Assembly: GCF_024451105.1 (NCBI RefSeq)
Contig: NZ_JANGEY010000020.1
Coordinates: 1-32,212, forward strand
Source: Stutzerimonas stutzeri
GTDB lineage: Bacteria > Pseudomonadota > Gammaproteobacteria > Pseudomonadales > Pseudomonadaceae
Length of the DNA stretch: 32,212 nt
Reading direction: 5' to 3'
Part shown: piece after piece, positions 23,868 to 32,212 of the stretch
Layout: the number at the start of each line of letters is the position of its first letter
Position numbering within the stretch: the first letter of the stretch is position 1
The notes under the pieces: generated by a model
What the model was told of the DNA's origin: nothing
Databases searched by the model: none
Seen by the model: the letters and a program-made list of their open reading frames with translations, nothing else
Translations under genes and position numbers: made by a program

Positions 23868-26800
23868 GTGTCGATCCATGTCGCACTGCATCACGTCACC
23901 CACTATCGCTACGACCGTCCGGTCAATCTCGGGCCGCAGATCGTCAGGCTGCGTCCGGCGCCGCACAGTCGCACGCGCATCCTTTCCTATGCCCTCAAGG
24001 TGCAGCCGGAAGGCCACTTCATCAACTGGCAGCAGGACCCGCAGGGCAACTACCTGGCCCGCCTGGTGTTCCCGGAGAAGACCGACGAGCTGAAGATCGA
24101 GGTCGACCTGGTCGCCGAGATGGCGGTGTTCAACCCGTTCGACTTCTTCCTCGAGCCCTACGCCGAGCAGATCCCCTTCCAGTACACCGACGGCGAGCGC
24201 GTGGAGCTTGCGCCCTACCTGCAGGCGCTGCCGGCCACGCCCTTGTTCGCCGACTACCTGGCGGGCATCGAGCGCACGCCCACGCCCAGCGTCGACTTCC
24301 TGGTCGCACTCAACCAGCGCCTGTCCCGCGACATCCGCTACCTGATCCGCATGGAGCCGGGCGTGCAGACGCCCGAGCAGACCCTGGAGAAGGCCAGCGG
24401 CTCCTGCCGCGACTCGGCCTGGCTGCTGGTGCAACTGCTGCGCCACCTCGGCCTGGCCGCGCGCTTCGTCTCCGGCTACCTGATCCAGCTCAGCGCCGAC
24501 GTCAAGGCGCTCGACGGCCCGAGCGGCACCGAGGTGGACTTCACCGACCTGCACGCCTGGTGCGAGGTGTACCTGCCGGGCGCCGGCTGGATCGGCCTCG
24601 ATCCCACCTCCGGGCTGTTCGCCGGCGAGGGGCACATCCCGGTCGCCTGCAGCCCCGAGCCGTCCTCGGCGGCGCCGATCAGCGGCGGGGTGGACAAGTG
24701 CGAGGTGGAGTTCGCCCACGAGATGCGCGTCGAGCGCATCTGGGAAGCGCCGCGGGTGACCCTGCCGTACAGCGACGTGCAGTGGCAGGCCATCGATGAA
24801 CTGGGCCGCCAGGTCGACGCCGACCTGCAGGCCGCCGACGTGCGCCTGACCATGGGCGGCGAGCCGACCTTCGTGGCCATCGACTACCCGGACGATGCCG
24901 AGTGGAACACCGCCGCGCTCGGCCCGAACAAGCGCCGCCTGGCCGCCGAACTGTTCCACCGCCTGCGCGCGCACTACGCGCCGCACGGTCTGGTGCACTT
25001 CGGCCAGGGCAAGTGGTATCCCGGCGAGCAGCTGCCGCGCTGGTCGCTCAACTGCTTCTGGCGCAGGGACGGCGAGCCGGTGTGGCGCGACCGCGCGCTG
25101 CTCGCCGACGAGGGCCTGCACTACGGCGCCGACGAGCGCCTCGCTGCGCGCTTCCTCGCCACCCTGGCCGGCCAGCTCGGCCTGTCCGGCGAGCACGCCT
25201 TCCCGGCCTACGAGGACTGGCTGTACTACCTGTGGCGCGAACGCCGCCTGCCGGCCAACGTCACCCCCGAGGATGCGCGTCTCAGTGATCCGCTGGAACG
25301 CGAGCGGCTGCGCAAGGTGTTCGACCAGGGCCTCGAGCAGGTGGTCGGCCACGTGCTGCCGCTGGCGCGCAGTGCCGACGACGCGGGCTGGCAGTCCGGC
25401 CCCTGGTTCCTGCGCGACGAGCACTGCCGGCTGATTCCCGGCGACTCGCCGCTCGGCTACCGCCTGCCGCTGGACTCGCAGCCGTGGGTGAGCAGCAGCG
25501 ACTACCCCTACGTGCAGGCGCCGGATCCCAACCAGGGTTTCCCGCCGCTGCCCAGCCACACGGCGATCCGCGAGCAACTGCGTTACGCGCCGTCCGACGC
25601 GGCCGCGGGCGCGGCTGCTCCGCGCGCCGGGGAGGGCCGCGGCGTCGGCGTTGGTGATCGCGGCGCGCTTGCCGCCAGCGCCGCGACCCAGGCCGCGCCG
25701 GCGCCGTTCCAGTCCGCCGCCGGCATCGTGCGCACCGCGCTGTGCGCCGAGCCGCGCGACGGCCGGCTGTACCTGTTCATGCCGCCGCTCGCGCGTCTCG
25801 AGGACTACCTGGAACTGGTCGCCGCCATCGAGGCGACCGCCGCCGAGCTGCGCTGCCCGGTCGTGCTGGAAGGCTACGAGCCGCCGGCCGACCCGCGCCT
25901 CGCGCACTTCCGCGTCACCCCCGACCCGGGGGTGATCGAGGTCAACATCCACCCGGCGGCGAGTTGGGACGAACTGGTCGAGCGCACCGAATTCCTCTAC
26001 GAGGCGGCGCGCCTGACCCGGCTGTCGTCGGAGAAGTTCATGATCGACGGCCGCCACACCGGCACCGGCGGCGGCAACCACTTCGTGCTTGGCGGCGCCA
26101 CCCCGGCCGACTCGCCGTTCCTGCGCCGCCCGGACCTGTTGCGCAGCCTGATTTCCTACTGGCACAACCATCCGTCGCTGTCCTACCTGTTCAGCGGCCT
26201 GTTCATCGGCCCGACCTCGCAGGCGCCGCGCGTCGACGAGGCGCGCAACGACGCGCTCTACGAACTGGAGATCGCCTTCGCGCAGATGCCCGAGCCGGGT
26301 GCCGACTGTCCGCCGTGGCTGGTCGACCGCCTGCTGCGCAACCTGCTGGTCGACGTCAGCGGCAATACCCACCGCGCCGAGTTCTGCATCGACAAGCTGT
26401 ACTCGCCGGACTCCAGCAGCGGCCGCCTCGGCCTGCTGGAACTGCGCGCCTTCGAGATGCCGCCGCACGCGCGCATGAGCCTGGCCCAGCAGGTGCTGCT
26501 GCGGGCGCTGGTGGCGCGCTTCTGGAACGAGCCGTACCGCCCGCAGCGCCTGGTGCGCTGGGGCACCGAGCTGCACGACCGCTTCCTGCTGCCGCACTTC
26601 GTCGAGCAGGACTTGCGCGACGTGCTGCACGAGCTGAATGCGGCCGGCTACGCCTTCCGCCCCGAGTGGTTCGCCGCGCACTTCGAGTTCCGCTTCCCCA
26701 AGCTCGGCGACTTCGCCGTGCAGGGCATCGAGCTGGAGCTGCGCCAGGCGCTGGAGCCCTGGCACGTGCTGGGCGAGGAGGGCGCCGCCGGCGGCACCGT

Positions 26801-27233
26801 GCGCTACGTCGACTCCTCGCTGGAGCGCCTGCAGGTGCGCGTCAGCGGCATGGCCCCCGACCGCTACGTGCTGACCTGCAACGGCGTGGCGGTGCCGCTG
26901 ACGCCCACCGGCACGGTCGGCGAGTTCGTCGCCGGGGTGCGCTTCCGCGCCTGGCAGCCGGCCGCCTGCCTGCAGCCGACCATCGGCGTGCACGCGCCGC
27001 TGGTGCTCGACCTGGTCGACACCTGGATGAGTCGCTCGCTGGGCGGCTGCCAGTACCACGTCGCCCACCCGGGCGGGCGCAACTACCAGAGCCTGCCGGT
27101 CAACGCCTACGAGGCGGAAAGCCGGCGCCTGGCGCGCTTCTTCCGCCACGGCCACACGCCGGGCAAGGTCGAGGCGGCGCAGCCGCTGGCGAACCGCGAG
27201 CTGCCGATGACCCTCGACCTGCGCAGGGGGTGA
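23868..27233 (+). CDS. Transglutaminase-like protein with DUF2126 domain (1,121 aa)
   Basis: Large two-part cytoplasmic protein without a signal peptide. Residues 1 to about 115 form the beta-rich N-terminal domain found before bacterial transglutaminases. A transglutaminase/cysteine-protease core follows with the triad Cys180 (GSCRDSAW), His229 (DLHAWCEV) and Asp245 (GLDPTSG). From about 320 to the end is DUF2126, with [10 protein letters not shown] near 328-337, the [22 protein letters not shown] region split around residues 724-745, and a C-terminal beta domain. An Ala/Gly-rich low-complexity stretch (about 575-622) interrupts DUF2126. The start is GTG at 23868 with AGGAGG 7 bases before. 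It heads a cluster with an ATP-grasp/alpha-E protein and a second transglutaminase. Comparative work (Iyer and colleagues on amidoligases) predicted that such clusters make or cut peptide tags; I know of no proven function. Confidence 0.9.
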   Translation: MSIHVALHHVTHYRYDRPVNLGPQIVRLRPAPHSRTRILSYALKVQPEGHFINWQQDPQGNYLARLVFPEKTDELKIEVDLVAEMAVFNPFDFFLEPYAEQIPFQYTDGERVELAPYLQALPATPLFADYLAGIERTPTPSVDFLVALNQRLSRDIRYLIRMEPGVQTPEQTLEKASGSCRDSAWLLVQLLRHLGLAARFVSGYLIQLSADVKALDGPSGTEVDFTDLHAWCEVYLPGAGWIGLDPTSGLFAGEGHIPVACSPEPSSAAPISGGVDKCEVEFAHEMRVERIWEAPRVTLPYSDVQWQAIDELGRQVDADLQAADVRLTMGGEPTFVAIDYPDDAEWNTAALGPNKRRLAAELFHRLRAHYAPHGLVHFGQGKWYPGEQLPRWSLNCFWRRDGEPVWRDRALLADEGLHYGADERLAARFLATLAGQLGLSGEHAFPAYEDWLYYLWRERRLPANVTPEDARLSDPLERERLRKVFDQGLEQVVGHVLPLARSADDAGWQSGPWFLRDEHCRLIPGDSPLGYRLPLDSQPWVSSSDYPYVQAPDPNQGFPPLPSHTAIREQLRYAPSDAAAGAAAPRAGEGRGVGVGDRGALAASAATQAAPAPFQSAAGIVRTALCAEPRDGRLYLFMPPLARLEDYLELVAAIEATAAELRCPVVLEGYEPPADPRLAHFRVTPDPGVIEVNIHPAASWDELVERTEFLYEAARLTRLSSEKFMIDGRHTGTGGGNHFVLGGATPADSPFLRRPDLLRSLISYWHNHPSLSYLFSGLFIGPTSQAPRVDEARNDALYELEIAFAQMPEPGADCPPWLVDRLLRNLLVDVSGNTHRAEFCIDKLYSPDSSSGRLGLLELRAFEMPPHARMSLAQQVLLRALVARFWNEPYRPQRLVRWGTELHDRFLLPHFVEQDLRDVLHELNAAGYAFRPEWFAAHFEFRFPKLGDFAVQGIELELRQALEPWHVLGEEGAAGGTVRYVDSSLERLQVRVSGMAPDRYVLTCNGVAVPLTPTGTVGEFVAGVRFRAWQPAACLQPTIGVHAPLVLDLVDTWMSRSLGGCQYHVAHPGGRNYQSLPVNAYEAESRRLARFFRHGHTPGKVEAAQPLANRELPMTLDLRRG

Positions 27234-27242
27234 ACGTCGACC

Positions 27243-27354
27243 GTAGGGTGGGTTAGCCGTGCAGCGGCGTAACCCGCCAACGATGCCGACAGGTATCGCC
27301 AGGGGGCGGTCTTGCGGCCGGTTGGTGGGTTCCGGCCTTCGGCCTCACCCACCC
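27243..27354. repeat. GTAGGGTGGGTTAGCC-type composite palindromic repeat (second copy, 3' end degenerate)
   Basis: This begins GTAGGGTGGGTTAGCC like the copy at 14343 and keeps the same order of internal hairpins (GGGTTAGCCG with GCGTAACCCGCC; GATGCC with GGTATC; GGTGGGTTCCGG with CACCCACC). It lacks the final CCTAC, so its right end is altered where the 15-bp tandem repeats begin. It starts 9 bases after the DUF2126 gene stop. Confidence 0.75.
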
Positions 27355-27403
27355 GACGGATCGCCGCCCGACGGTTCGCCGCCCGACGGATCGCCCCCCC
27401 CCC
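27352..27403. repeat. Three 15-bp tandem repeats followed by a run of ten C
   Basis: The unit CCCGACGGATCGCCG is present three times (27352-27366, 27367-27381, 27382-27396), the second with one change (A to T) and the third with a last-base change. It runs into an unbroken run of ten C at 27394-27403. The array lies in the 276-bp gap between the DUF2126 and ATP-grasp genes, about 107 bases before the next start. Both features are prone to slippage. Confidence 0.9.
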
Positions 27404-27509
27404 GCCGATGGTCGCGGGACGCTGCATCGCGCGGGCTGCTACCCTCGTCACACCCGAGCCGCCGCGCGGGTCGGGGCTGCATTACCACAGGATGTTCATC
27501 GAGTGCCCC

Positions 27510-30032
27510 ATGTCCGACCTGCTAGCCGACTACCCGCGTAGCGACGCCGTCTACCACGAGCTGCTGGATGCCGAAGGCGAGGTGCGCCCGCACTGGCGGC
27601 AACTGCTCGCACACCTGCGGCGCTGCAGCCCGGCGCAGCTGCGCCAGCGCCAGGCCCTGCTGACCCGGCAGATCCAGGAGAACGGCGTCACCTACAACGT
27701 CTACGCCGACCCCGACGGCACCGACCGGCCCTGGGAGCTGGACCTGCTGCCCAACATCATCCCCGCCGACGAGTGGCAGGCGCTGGCCGCCGGCGTGGCG
27801 CAGCGCGCCAGCCTGCTGAATGCCGTGCTGGCCGATATCTACGGCCCGCAGCAACTGATCGCCGACGGCCTGCTGCCGGCCGACCTGGTCTACGGCCACA
27901 ACAACTACCTGTGGCCCTGCCAGGGCGTGCAGCCGCCGGGCGGCACCTGGCTGCACGTCTACGCCGTCGACCTGGCGCGCGCCGCCGACGGCCGCTGGTG
28001 GATCACCGCCGACCGCACCCAGGCGCCCTCCGGCGCCGGCTACGCGCTGGAGAACCGCCAGATCGTCTCGCGTGCCTTTCCCGAGCTGTACCGCGACCTG
28101 CGCGTGCAGCACCTGGCCGGCTACTTCCGCACCCTGCAGGAGACCCTGGCGCGCCTGGCACCCTCGGACGGCGAGACGCCGCTGGTGGTGCTGCTCACCC
28201 CCGGGCGCTTCAACGAGACCTACTTCGAGCACCTCTACCTGGCGCGCCAGCTCGGCTATCCGCTGGTCGAGGGCAGCGACCTGACGGTGCGCGACAGCAC
28301 CGTCTACCTGAAGACCCTCGGCGGTCTCAAGCGCGTCCACGCCCTGCTGCGCCGTCTCGACGACGACTTCTGCGACCCGCTGGAGCTGCGCAGCGATTCG
28401 GCGCTCGGCGTGCCCGGCCTGCTCGACGCGGTGCGTCAGGGCCGCGTGCTGGTGGCCAACGCCCTGGGCAGCGGCGTGCTGGAATCGCCCGGCCTGCCGG
28501 GCTTCCTGCCCGGCATCTGCGAGCGGCTGTTCGGCGAGGAGCTGCAGCTGCCGTCGATCGCCAGCTGGTGGTGCGGTGAGCCGCCGGTGTGCGAGGAGGC
28601 GCTCGACAAGCTCGACGCGTTGCTGTTCCGCGGCGCCTTCCCCTCGCAGCAGTTCGTGCCGCAGTTCGGCCCCGATCTCGACGCCGCCCGACGCGCCGAA
28701 CTGGCCGAGCGCATCCGCCAGCGCCCCTACGCCTACGTCGGCCAGGAACGCCCGCTGCTCTCCCACGCGCCGGTCTGGGAGGCCGCGCGCGCGCGTCTGG
28801 AGACGCGACCGATCGGCATGCGGGTGTTCGCCGTGGCCGGCCCGGACGGCTACCGGGTGATGCCCGGCGGCCTGACCCGGGTGGCCGCCAGCGCCGGCGC
28901 CACCACCCTGTCGATGCAGCGCGGCGGAGCGAGCAAGGACACCTGGGTGCTCGGCGCGCGCCACGCCAGCAGCGAACCCTGGCAGTGGGGCCGCGCGCTC
29001 GGCGTCGCCGACGTGGTGCGCAGCGACCCCTACCTGCCGTCGCGGCAGGTCGAGAACCTGTTCTGGTTCGGCCGCTACTGCGACCGCTGCGAAGGTACCG
29101 CACGCTTCCTGCGCATCATGCTGGCGCGCTACGTCGACGACGGCGACGATCCCGCCGCACTGCAGGCCGCCGTTCAGGTGGCCGAGGGTCTCGGCCTGCT
29201 GCCCGCCCGCGAGCCGTCCTCCGCCAAGGTCGAGAGCGCCGCCGAAGCGACTCTCGAGCAGCGCCTGCTGCAGGCGCTGGCCGGCAAGGACTGGCCGTTC
29301 AGCCTGCGCGCCAACCTGCAGCGCCTGCAGTGGGCCGCCGCCAGCGTGCGCGGCAAGCTGTCGCGGGAGAACTGGCAGGCGCTGGTCGAGCTGCACAAGG
29401 AGGTACAGGGGCTCGACCGCGAGGAGGGCGAGCCCGGCGAGCTGCTGGAATTCCTCGACCGCCTGCTGATGTCGCTGGCCGCCCTGTCGGGCTTCGCCCT
29501 CGACGACATGACCCGCGACGACGGCTGGCGCTTCCTGATGATCGGCCGCCGCATCGAGCGCCTGCAGTTCCTCGCCGAAAGCGTCGCCGGCCTGTTGCAG
29601 GGCGGCGCGGCGCAGGACCGCTCGGCGCTGGCCTGGCTGCTCGAACTGGGCAACAGCAGCATCACCTACCGCACCCGCTACCTGGCCACGCCGCAACTGG
29701 TGCCGGTGCTCGACCTGCTGCTGTGCGACGGCCAGAACCCGCACGCCGTGGTGTTCCAGCTGCGCCAGGTGCAGCGCTCGCTGGACAACCTCGACGCGTG
29801 CTTCGAGCTGTCCGGCCTGCCCGACCTCCGGATGCTGGACGAGCGGCTGTCGGCCTGGGATCTCGGCCGCCTGGAATACGATCCGTTCGACGCCGCCGTC
29901 GATCCCGCCGCCCTCGACGAACTGGCCGAATTCCTGCTGGCCATCGCCGCCGCCGCCGGCCAGCTCTCCGACCAGCTCGGCCTGCGCTTCTTCGTGCACG
30001 TCGACGCCAGCCAGCAGACCCAGTCGCTATGA
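27510..30032 (+). CDS. Circularly permuted type 2 ATP-grasp fused to an alpha-E domain (840 aa)
   Basis: Two-domain fusion. Residues 1 to about 500 form a circularly permuted ATP-grasp (DUF404/DUF407-type) enzyme, expected to make a peptide-like amide bond using ATP. Markers are ENGVTYNVYADPDG (57-70), PWELDLLPNIIP (74-85), VYGHNNYLWPCQG (127-139), WWITADRTQAPSGAGYALENR (split around 163-183) and VMPGGLTRVA (450-459). From about 508 to 835 is an alpha-helical alpha-E domain, starting YLPSRQVENLFWFGRYCDRCE, split around 508-528. In many bacteria these are separate genes. I place the start at the ATG at 27510 (MSDLLADYPR); another ATG at 27492 and a long open frame from 27312 are in frame, but the latter runs through repeats and C-rich DNA. 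The stop overlaps the next ATG by four bases. The product is unknown. Confidence 0.9.
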   Translation: MSDLLADYPRSDAVYHELLDAEGEVRPHWRQLLAHLRRCSPAQLRQRQALLTRQIQENGVTYNVYADPDGTDRPWELDLLPNIIPADEWQALAAGVAQRASLLNAVLADIYGPQQLIADGLLPADLVYGHNNYLWPCQGVQPPGGTWLHVYAVDLARAADGRWWITADRTQAPSGAGYALENRQIVSRAFPELYRDLRVQHLAGYFRTLQETLARLAPSDGETPLVVLLTPGRFNETYFEHLYLARQLGYPLVEGSDLTVRDSTVYLKTLGGLKRVHALLRRLDDDFCDPLELRSDSALGVPGLLDAVRQGRVLVANALGSGVLESPGLPGFLPGICERLFGEELQLPSIASWWCGEPPVCEEALDKLDALLFRGAFPSQQFVPQFGPDLDAARRAELAERIRQRPYAYVGQERPLLSHAPVWEAARARLETRPIGMRVFAVAGPDGYRVMPGGLTRVAASAGATTLSMQRGGASKDTWVLGARHASSEPWQWGRALGVADVVRSDPYLPSRQVENLFWFGRYCDRCEGTARFLRIMLARYVDDGDDPAALQAAVQVAEGLGLLPAREPSSAKVESAAEATLEQRLLQALAGKDWPFSLRANLQRLQWAAASVRGKLSRENWQALVELHKEVQGLDREEGEPGELLEFLDRLLMSLAALSGFALDDMTRDDGWRFLMIGRRIERLQFLAESVAGLLQGGAAQDRSALAWLLELGNSSITYRTRYLATPQLVPVLDLLLCDGQNPHAVVFQLRQVQRSLDNLDACFELSGLPDLRMLDERLSAWDLGRLEYDPFDAAVDPAALDELAEFLLAIAAAAGQLSDQLGLRFFVHVDASQQTQSL

Positions 30033-30943
30033 ACAGTGCCCGCTACCGCATCCTCCACGACACCCACTACCACTACTCGGCGCCAGTATCGCTGGCCCAG
30101 CAGCTCGCCCACCTGTGGCCGCGGCAGAGCCCCTGGCAGCGCTGCCACGCCCGCGAGCTGCAGATCGCCCCGGAGCCGACCCGGCGGGTCGACGATCTCG
30201 ACGTGTTCGGCAATCCGCTGACCCGCCTGGCCTTCGAGCGCCCCCACGACGCACTCAGGGTCGGCGCCCGCCTGGACGTCGAGGTGCTGGCGCGGCCCAC
30301 CCTGCGCCTGCAGGACTCGCCGGCCTGGGAGCAGGTCTGCCTCGACCTCAGCTACAGCGGCAAGCCGCTCACCGCCGCGGAGCTGGAGGCCGAGCGCTAC
30401 CGCTTCCAGTCGCCCTACGTGAACATCAAGCACAACTTCGCCGCCTGGGCCGACGACTGCTTCACCCCCGGGCGGCCGCTGCTGCTGGCGGTGCGCGCGC
30501 TGATGGCGAAGATCTTCCGCGAGTTCACCTACGACGCCGCCGCCACCCAGGTGGCGACCCCGCTGGTGCAGGTGCTCGAGGACAAGCGCGGCGTCTGCCA
30601 GGACTTCGCCCACCTGATGCTCGCCTGCCTGCGCTCACGCGGCCTGGCCGCGCGCTACGTCAGCGGCTACCTGCTGACCCAGCCGCCGCCCGGCAAGCCG
30701 CGGCTGATCGGCGCCGACGCCTCGCACGCCTGGGTGTCGGTGTGGTGCCCGCGCCAGGGCTGGGTCGACTTCGACCCCACCAATAACCTGCTGCCGGCCC
30801 TGGAGCACGTCACCCTGGCCTGGGGCCGCGACTTCGCCGACGTCTCGCCGCTGCGCGGGGTGATCCTCGGCGGCGGCAGCCACGATCCGGAGGTGCGGGT
30901 GACGGTGATGCCGCTGGAGGAAGCGCGCGTGCGCGGGATCTGA
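30029..30943 (+). CDS. Transglutaminase family protein (304 aa)
   Basis: Stand-alone bacterial transglutaminase-like cysteine protease homologue, cytoplasmic. An N-terminal beta domain (residues 1 to about 110, beginning YRILHDTHYHYSAPV) precedes the catalytic core, with Cys190 (GVCQDFAH), His233 (ASHAWVSV) and Asp249 (DFDPTNN). It ends in a short beta segment with PLRGVILGGG. The ATG overlaps the ATP-grasp/alpha-E stop (ATGA), so the three genes 23868-30943 are probably one operon. It parallels the N-terminal domain of the DUF2126 protein, so the cluster has two transglutaminase active sites. Protease, amidase or cross-linking activity are all possible; a protease or amidase matched to the ATP-grasp product is the published prediction for such clusters. 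Confidence 0.92.
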   Translation: MNSARYRILHDTHYHYSAPVSLAQQLAHLWPRQSPWQRCHARELQIAPEPTRRVDDLDVFGNPLTRLAFERPHDALRVGARLDVEVLARPTLRLQDSPAWEQVCLDLSYSGKPLTAAELEAERYRFQSPYVNIKHNFAAWADDCFTPGRPLLLAVRALMAKIFREFTYDAAATQVATPLVQVLEDKRGVCQDFAHLMLACLRSRGLAARYVSGYLLTQPPPGKPRLIGADASHAWVSVWCPRQGWVDFDPTNNLLPALEHVTLAWGRDFADVSPLRGVILGGGSHDPEVRVTVMPLEEARVRGI

Positions 30944-30968
30944 GCGGCGCGCAATGCGCGGCGAGGGC

Positions 30969-31748
30969 TCAGGGCGCGAGCGACGCCGGCAGCGCCTCGG
31001 CGAAGATCGACAGCACCTGGCGAAAGCTCGCCTCCGGCGCCGCGTGCAGCTCGAGCCACTCGCCGCTGGCCGGATGGCGCAGGCGCAAGCCGGTGGCCGC
31101 CAGCATCAGCCGGGCGTAGCCGAAGCGCGCGGCGAAGTAGTGGTTGTGGCGGGTGCGCCCGTAGTTGGTGTCGCCGACGATGGGATGGCCGATGTGCTGC
31201 ATGTGCCGGCGCAGCTGGTGCTTGCGGCCGGTTGCCGGGTACAGCTCGACCAGGCTGTAGCGGCTGGCGGGATAGCCCTCGATGGCCACCGGGATTTCCG
31301 TGCTGGCCAGGCGGCGGTAGCGGGTCAGCGCCTCGCGCAGCGGCTGCGGCGCGTCCTTTTCGCGGCGGTCGGTGGCGTGCTCGCGCAGCGGATGGTCGAT
31401 CGCGCCCGCCTCGGCGGTCCAGCCGCGGACCATGGCCAGATAGGTCTTGTCCACCTCGCCGGCCATCATCGCCTTGCCCAGCGTGCTGGCGGTCTCCGGG
31501 TCGCGGGCGAACAGCAGCAGTCCCGAGGTCGGGCGATCCAGCCGGTGCAGCGGATAGACGTGCTCGCCGCCGTTCAGCGCGCGGGCGTACTGCAGCGCGA
31601 ACTCGGTTTCGTGCCGGTCGATGGGGCTGCGATGTACCAGCAGGCCGGCCGGCTTGTGCACCGCCAGCAGCCAGTCGTCGCGGTATATCGCGGTGAGCGG
31701 ATTGTCCGCCGGCGCAGCGGGCGGGGTCTGTGGTTCTCGGATGGGCAC
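30969..31748 (-). CDS. truC: tRNA pseudouridine(65) synthase
   Basis: RluA-family pseudouridine synthase of 259 residues. TruC modifies U65 in certain tRNAs, mainly tRNA(Ile) and tRNA(Asp) in E. coli. The catalytic motif HRLDRPTSG is at 68-76 with Asp71 as the catalytic residue, preceded by LLAVHKPAGLLVHR (27-40). Later family blocks are GRKHQLRRHMQHIGHPIVGD and YGRTRHNHYFAARFG, the latter characteristic of TruC over RluA, RluC and RluD. There is no N-terminal S4 domain, again as in TruC. It converges on the transglutaminase cluster, with 25 bp between stops and no obvious terminator there. The first 15 residues are low complexity, so the true start may be slightly downstream of 31748. Confidence 0.9.
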   Translation of the reverse strand: MPIREPQTPPAAPADNPLTAIYRDDWLLAVHKPAGLLVHRSPIDRHETEFALQYARALNGGEHVYPLHRLDRPTSGLLLFARDPETASTLGKAMMAGEVDKTYLAMVRGWTAEAGAIDHPLREHATDRREKDAPQPLREALTRYRRLASTEIPVAIEGYPASRYSLVELYPATGRKHQLRRHMQHIGHPIVGDTNYGRTRHNHYFAARFGYARLMLAATGLRLRHPASGEWLELHAAPEASFRQVLSIFAEALPASLAP

Positions 31749-32084
31749 GGGCGGGACTCCGGCGGCAAGGCCTGGCTGGCGGAGGGGCAGGGGGCGAAGG
31801 GGAGGGGAAGGTACGAGGTTTGCCGGCGTTTGGCCAGAGGGACGGCTGCCGGAGCGAGCGCGGCATCAGGCACGGGCCATGCCGCGCGAGCGGGTGGTGC
31901 GGTTTCATGCGGCGGGCCGTTTGCTACGCCTGGTAAAAACTAAAATTCAGCGACTCACTTTATTCTGCCTAACGGTTAAGCTAACTGGCAGGCAAAAGCG
32001 CAGCTTTTGACTGTCCAGCGAACGAAGTGAGCGGCAGACAGGGTTGGAACAGGGTTACTCACCACTTGTGGGGAGATTCCATAT
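31749..32084. other. Intergenic region with an attC-like half site; composition change near 31930
   Basis: No gene is supported. From about 31930 the sequence becomes AT-richer than the rest of the window. On the minus strand a stretch ending TTAGCTTAACCGTTAGGC (31967-31984) resembles the L'-R' end of an integron attC site, with GTTAGGC fitting GTTRRRY. It adjoins a hairpin (CTGG 31985-31988 with CCAG 32015-32018; inner AAAAGC with GCTTTT at 31994-32008). The other half of an attC is not recognisable. This block borders an IS110 fragment, so it is probably the edge of a mobile region. Confidence 0.4.
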
Positions 32085-32212
32085 ACCGCACGCTGCTCGG
32101 GCATCCACCCGGTGCCGGTGAAGACTCACGAGCAGCAACAGCTCCAGCAACTGCACGGTCTGCGCGAGACCTGGAAGAAGAGCCGCACCCAGCGCATCAA
32201 CCTGCTGCGCGG
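32085..32212 (+). pseudogene. IS110-family transposase fragment, N-terminal part missing, cut by the window end
   Basis: In the frame that includes ATC at 32103 the sequence reads ARCSGIHPVPVKTHEQQQ and then LQQLHGLRETWKKSRTQRI and NLLRG. This is the region after the DEDD catalytic domain in IS110/IS1111 transposases (the PVPVKT-EQQ and R-TQRIN-LLRG pattern). The preceding roughly 100-140 residues that should hold the catalytic core are absent; the sequence upstream of about 32085 does not resemble them. It is therefore a truncated copy, unless the start was moved by rearrangement. The remainder continues outside the window. Confidence 0.65.

Noticed and set aside
23772-27155. Minus-strand open frame of 1,127 codons opposite the DUF2126 gene
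   Set aside because: Very long, but only because of high GC and codon bias on the other strand; the plus-strand protein has intact catalytic motifs and a good ribosome-binding site.
27354-27403. Short repeats as a CRISPR array
   Set aside because: The 15-bp units are directly adjacent with no spacers, and no cas genes are present.
27312-27509. 66-codon N-terminal extension of the ATP-grasp protein
   Set aside because: It would be encoded by the palindromic repeat, 15-bp tandem repeats and the C run, and is Arg/Pro-rich; family similarity starts at the ATG at 27510.

Overview
This is about 32 kb of very GC-rich DNA (roughly 70% by eye) from what looks like a Pseudomonas-type gammaproteobacterium. 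The inference rests on the late cobalamin genes, which run in an order I recall from Pseudomonas (receptor, cobO, cobB, bluB, cbiB, cobD, cobQ, cobU, cobT, cobC, then cobS), on Pseudomonas-style GTAGGG-type palindromic repeats, and on sigma-54/NtrC-like promoters. No rRNA, tRNA or CRISPR array was seen.

Layout. (1) 1-949, minus strand: two tandem bacteriohemerythrins, the first cut by the window edge. (2) 1274-12475, plus strand: a cobalamin riboswitch followed by a tight operon: TonB-dependent cobalamin receptor (btuB), a small membrane protein that fits the cysteine-containing vitamin B12 transporter BtuM, then cobO, cobB, bluB, cbiB, cobD, cobQ, cobU, cobT and cobC. These genes take up corrinoid, adenosylate it, amidate it, make the lower ligand and assemble the nucleotide loop. 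(3) 12509-22874, minus strand: a guanidine assimilation operon. It opens with a sigma-54 promoter and an NtrC-like site, then a textbook guanidine-I (ykkC) riboswitch, an ABC transporter (binding protein, permease, ATPase), two DUF1989 proteins (carboxyguanidine deiminase subunits), a biotin-dependent carboxylase of the urea/guanidine family and allophanate hydrolase. A second sigma-54-like site precedes the carboxylase. (4) 22967-23707, plus strand: cobS, the last cobalamin gene, which the guanidine operon separates from the rest of its pathway. (5) 23868-30943, plus strand: a three-gene cluster of transglutaminase-DUF2126, circularly permuted ATP-grasp fused to alpha-E, and a second transglutaminase. 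This is a widespread predicted peptide-synthesis or peptide-modification system that I believe has no demonstrated function. (6) 30969-31748, minus strand: tRNA pseudouridine synthase TruC. (7) 31920-32212: AT-richer DNA with an attC-like half site and a truncated IS110-family transposase.

Most striking points: the complete guanidine regulon with two layers of control (nitrogen status through sigma-54/NtrC, guanidine through the riboswitch); a perfect 21-bp inverted repeat inserted in frame inside the carboxylase gene; the BtuM candidate with its key cysteine; and the ATP-grasp/alpha-E/transglutaminase cluster, which is the best candidate for an undescribed biological system. All calls come from reading the sequence; no database search was run.
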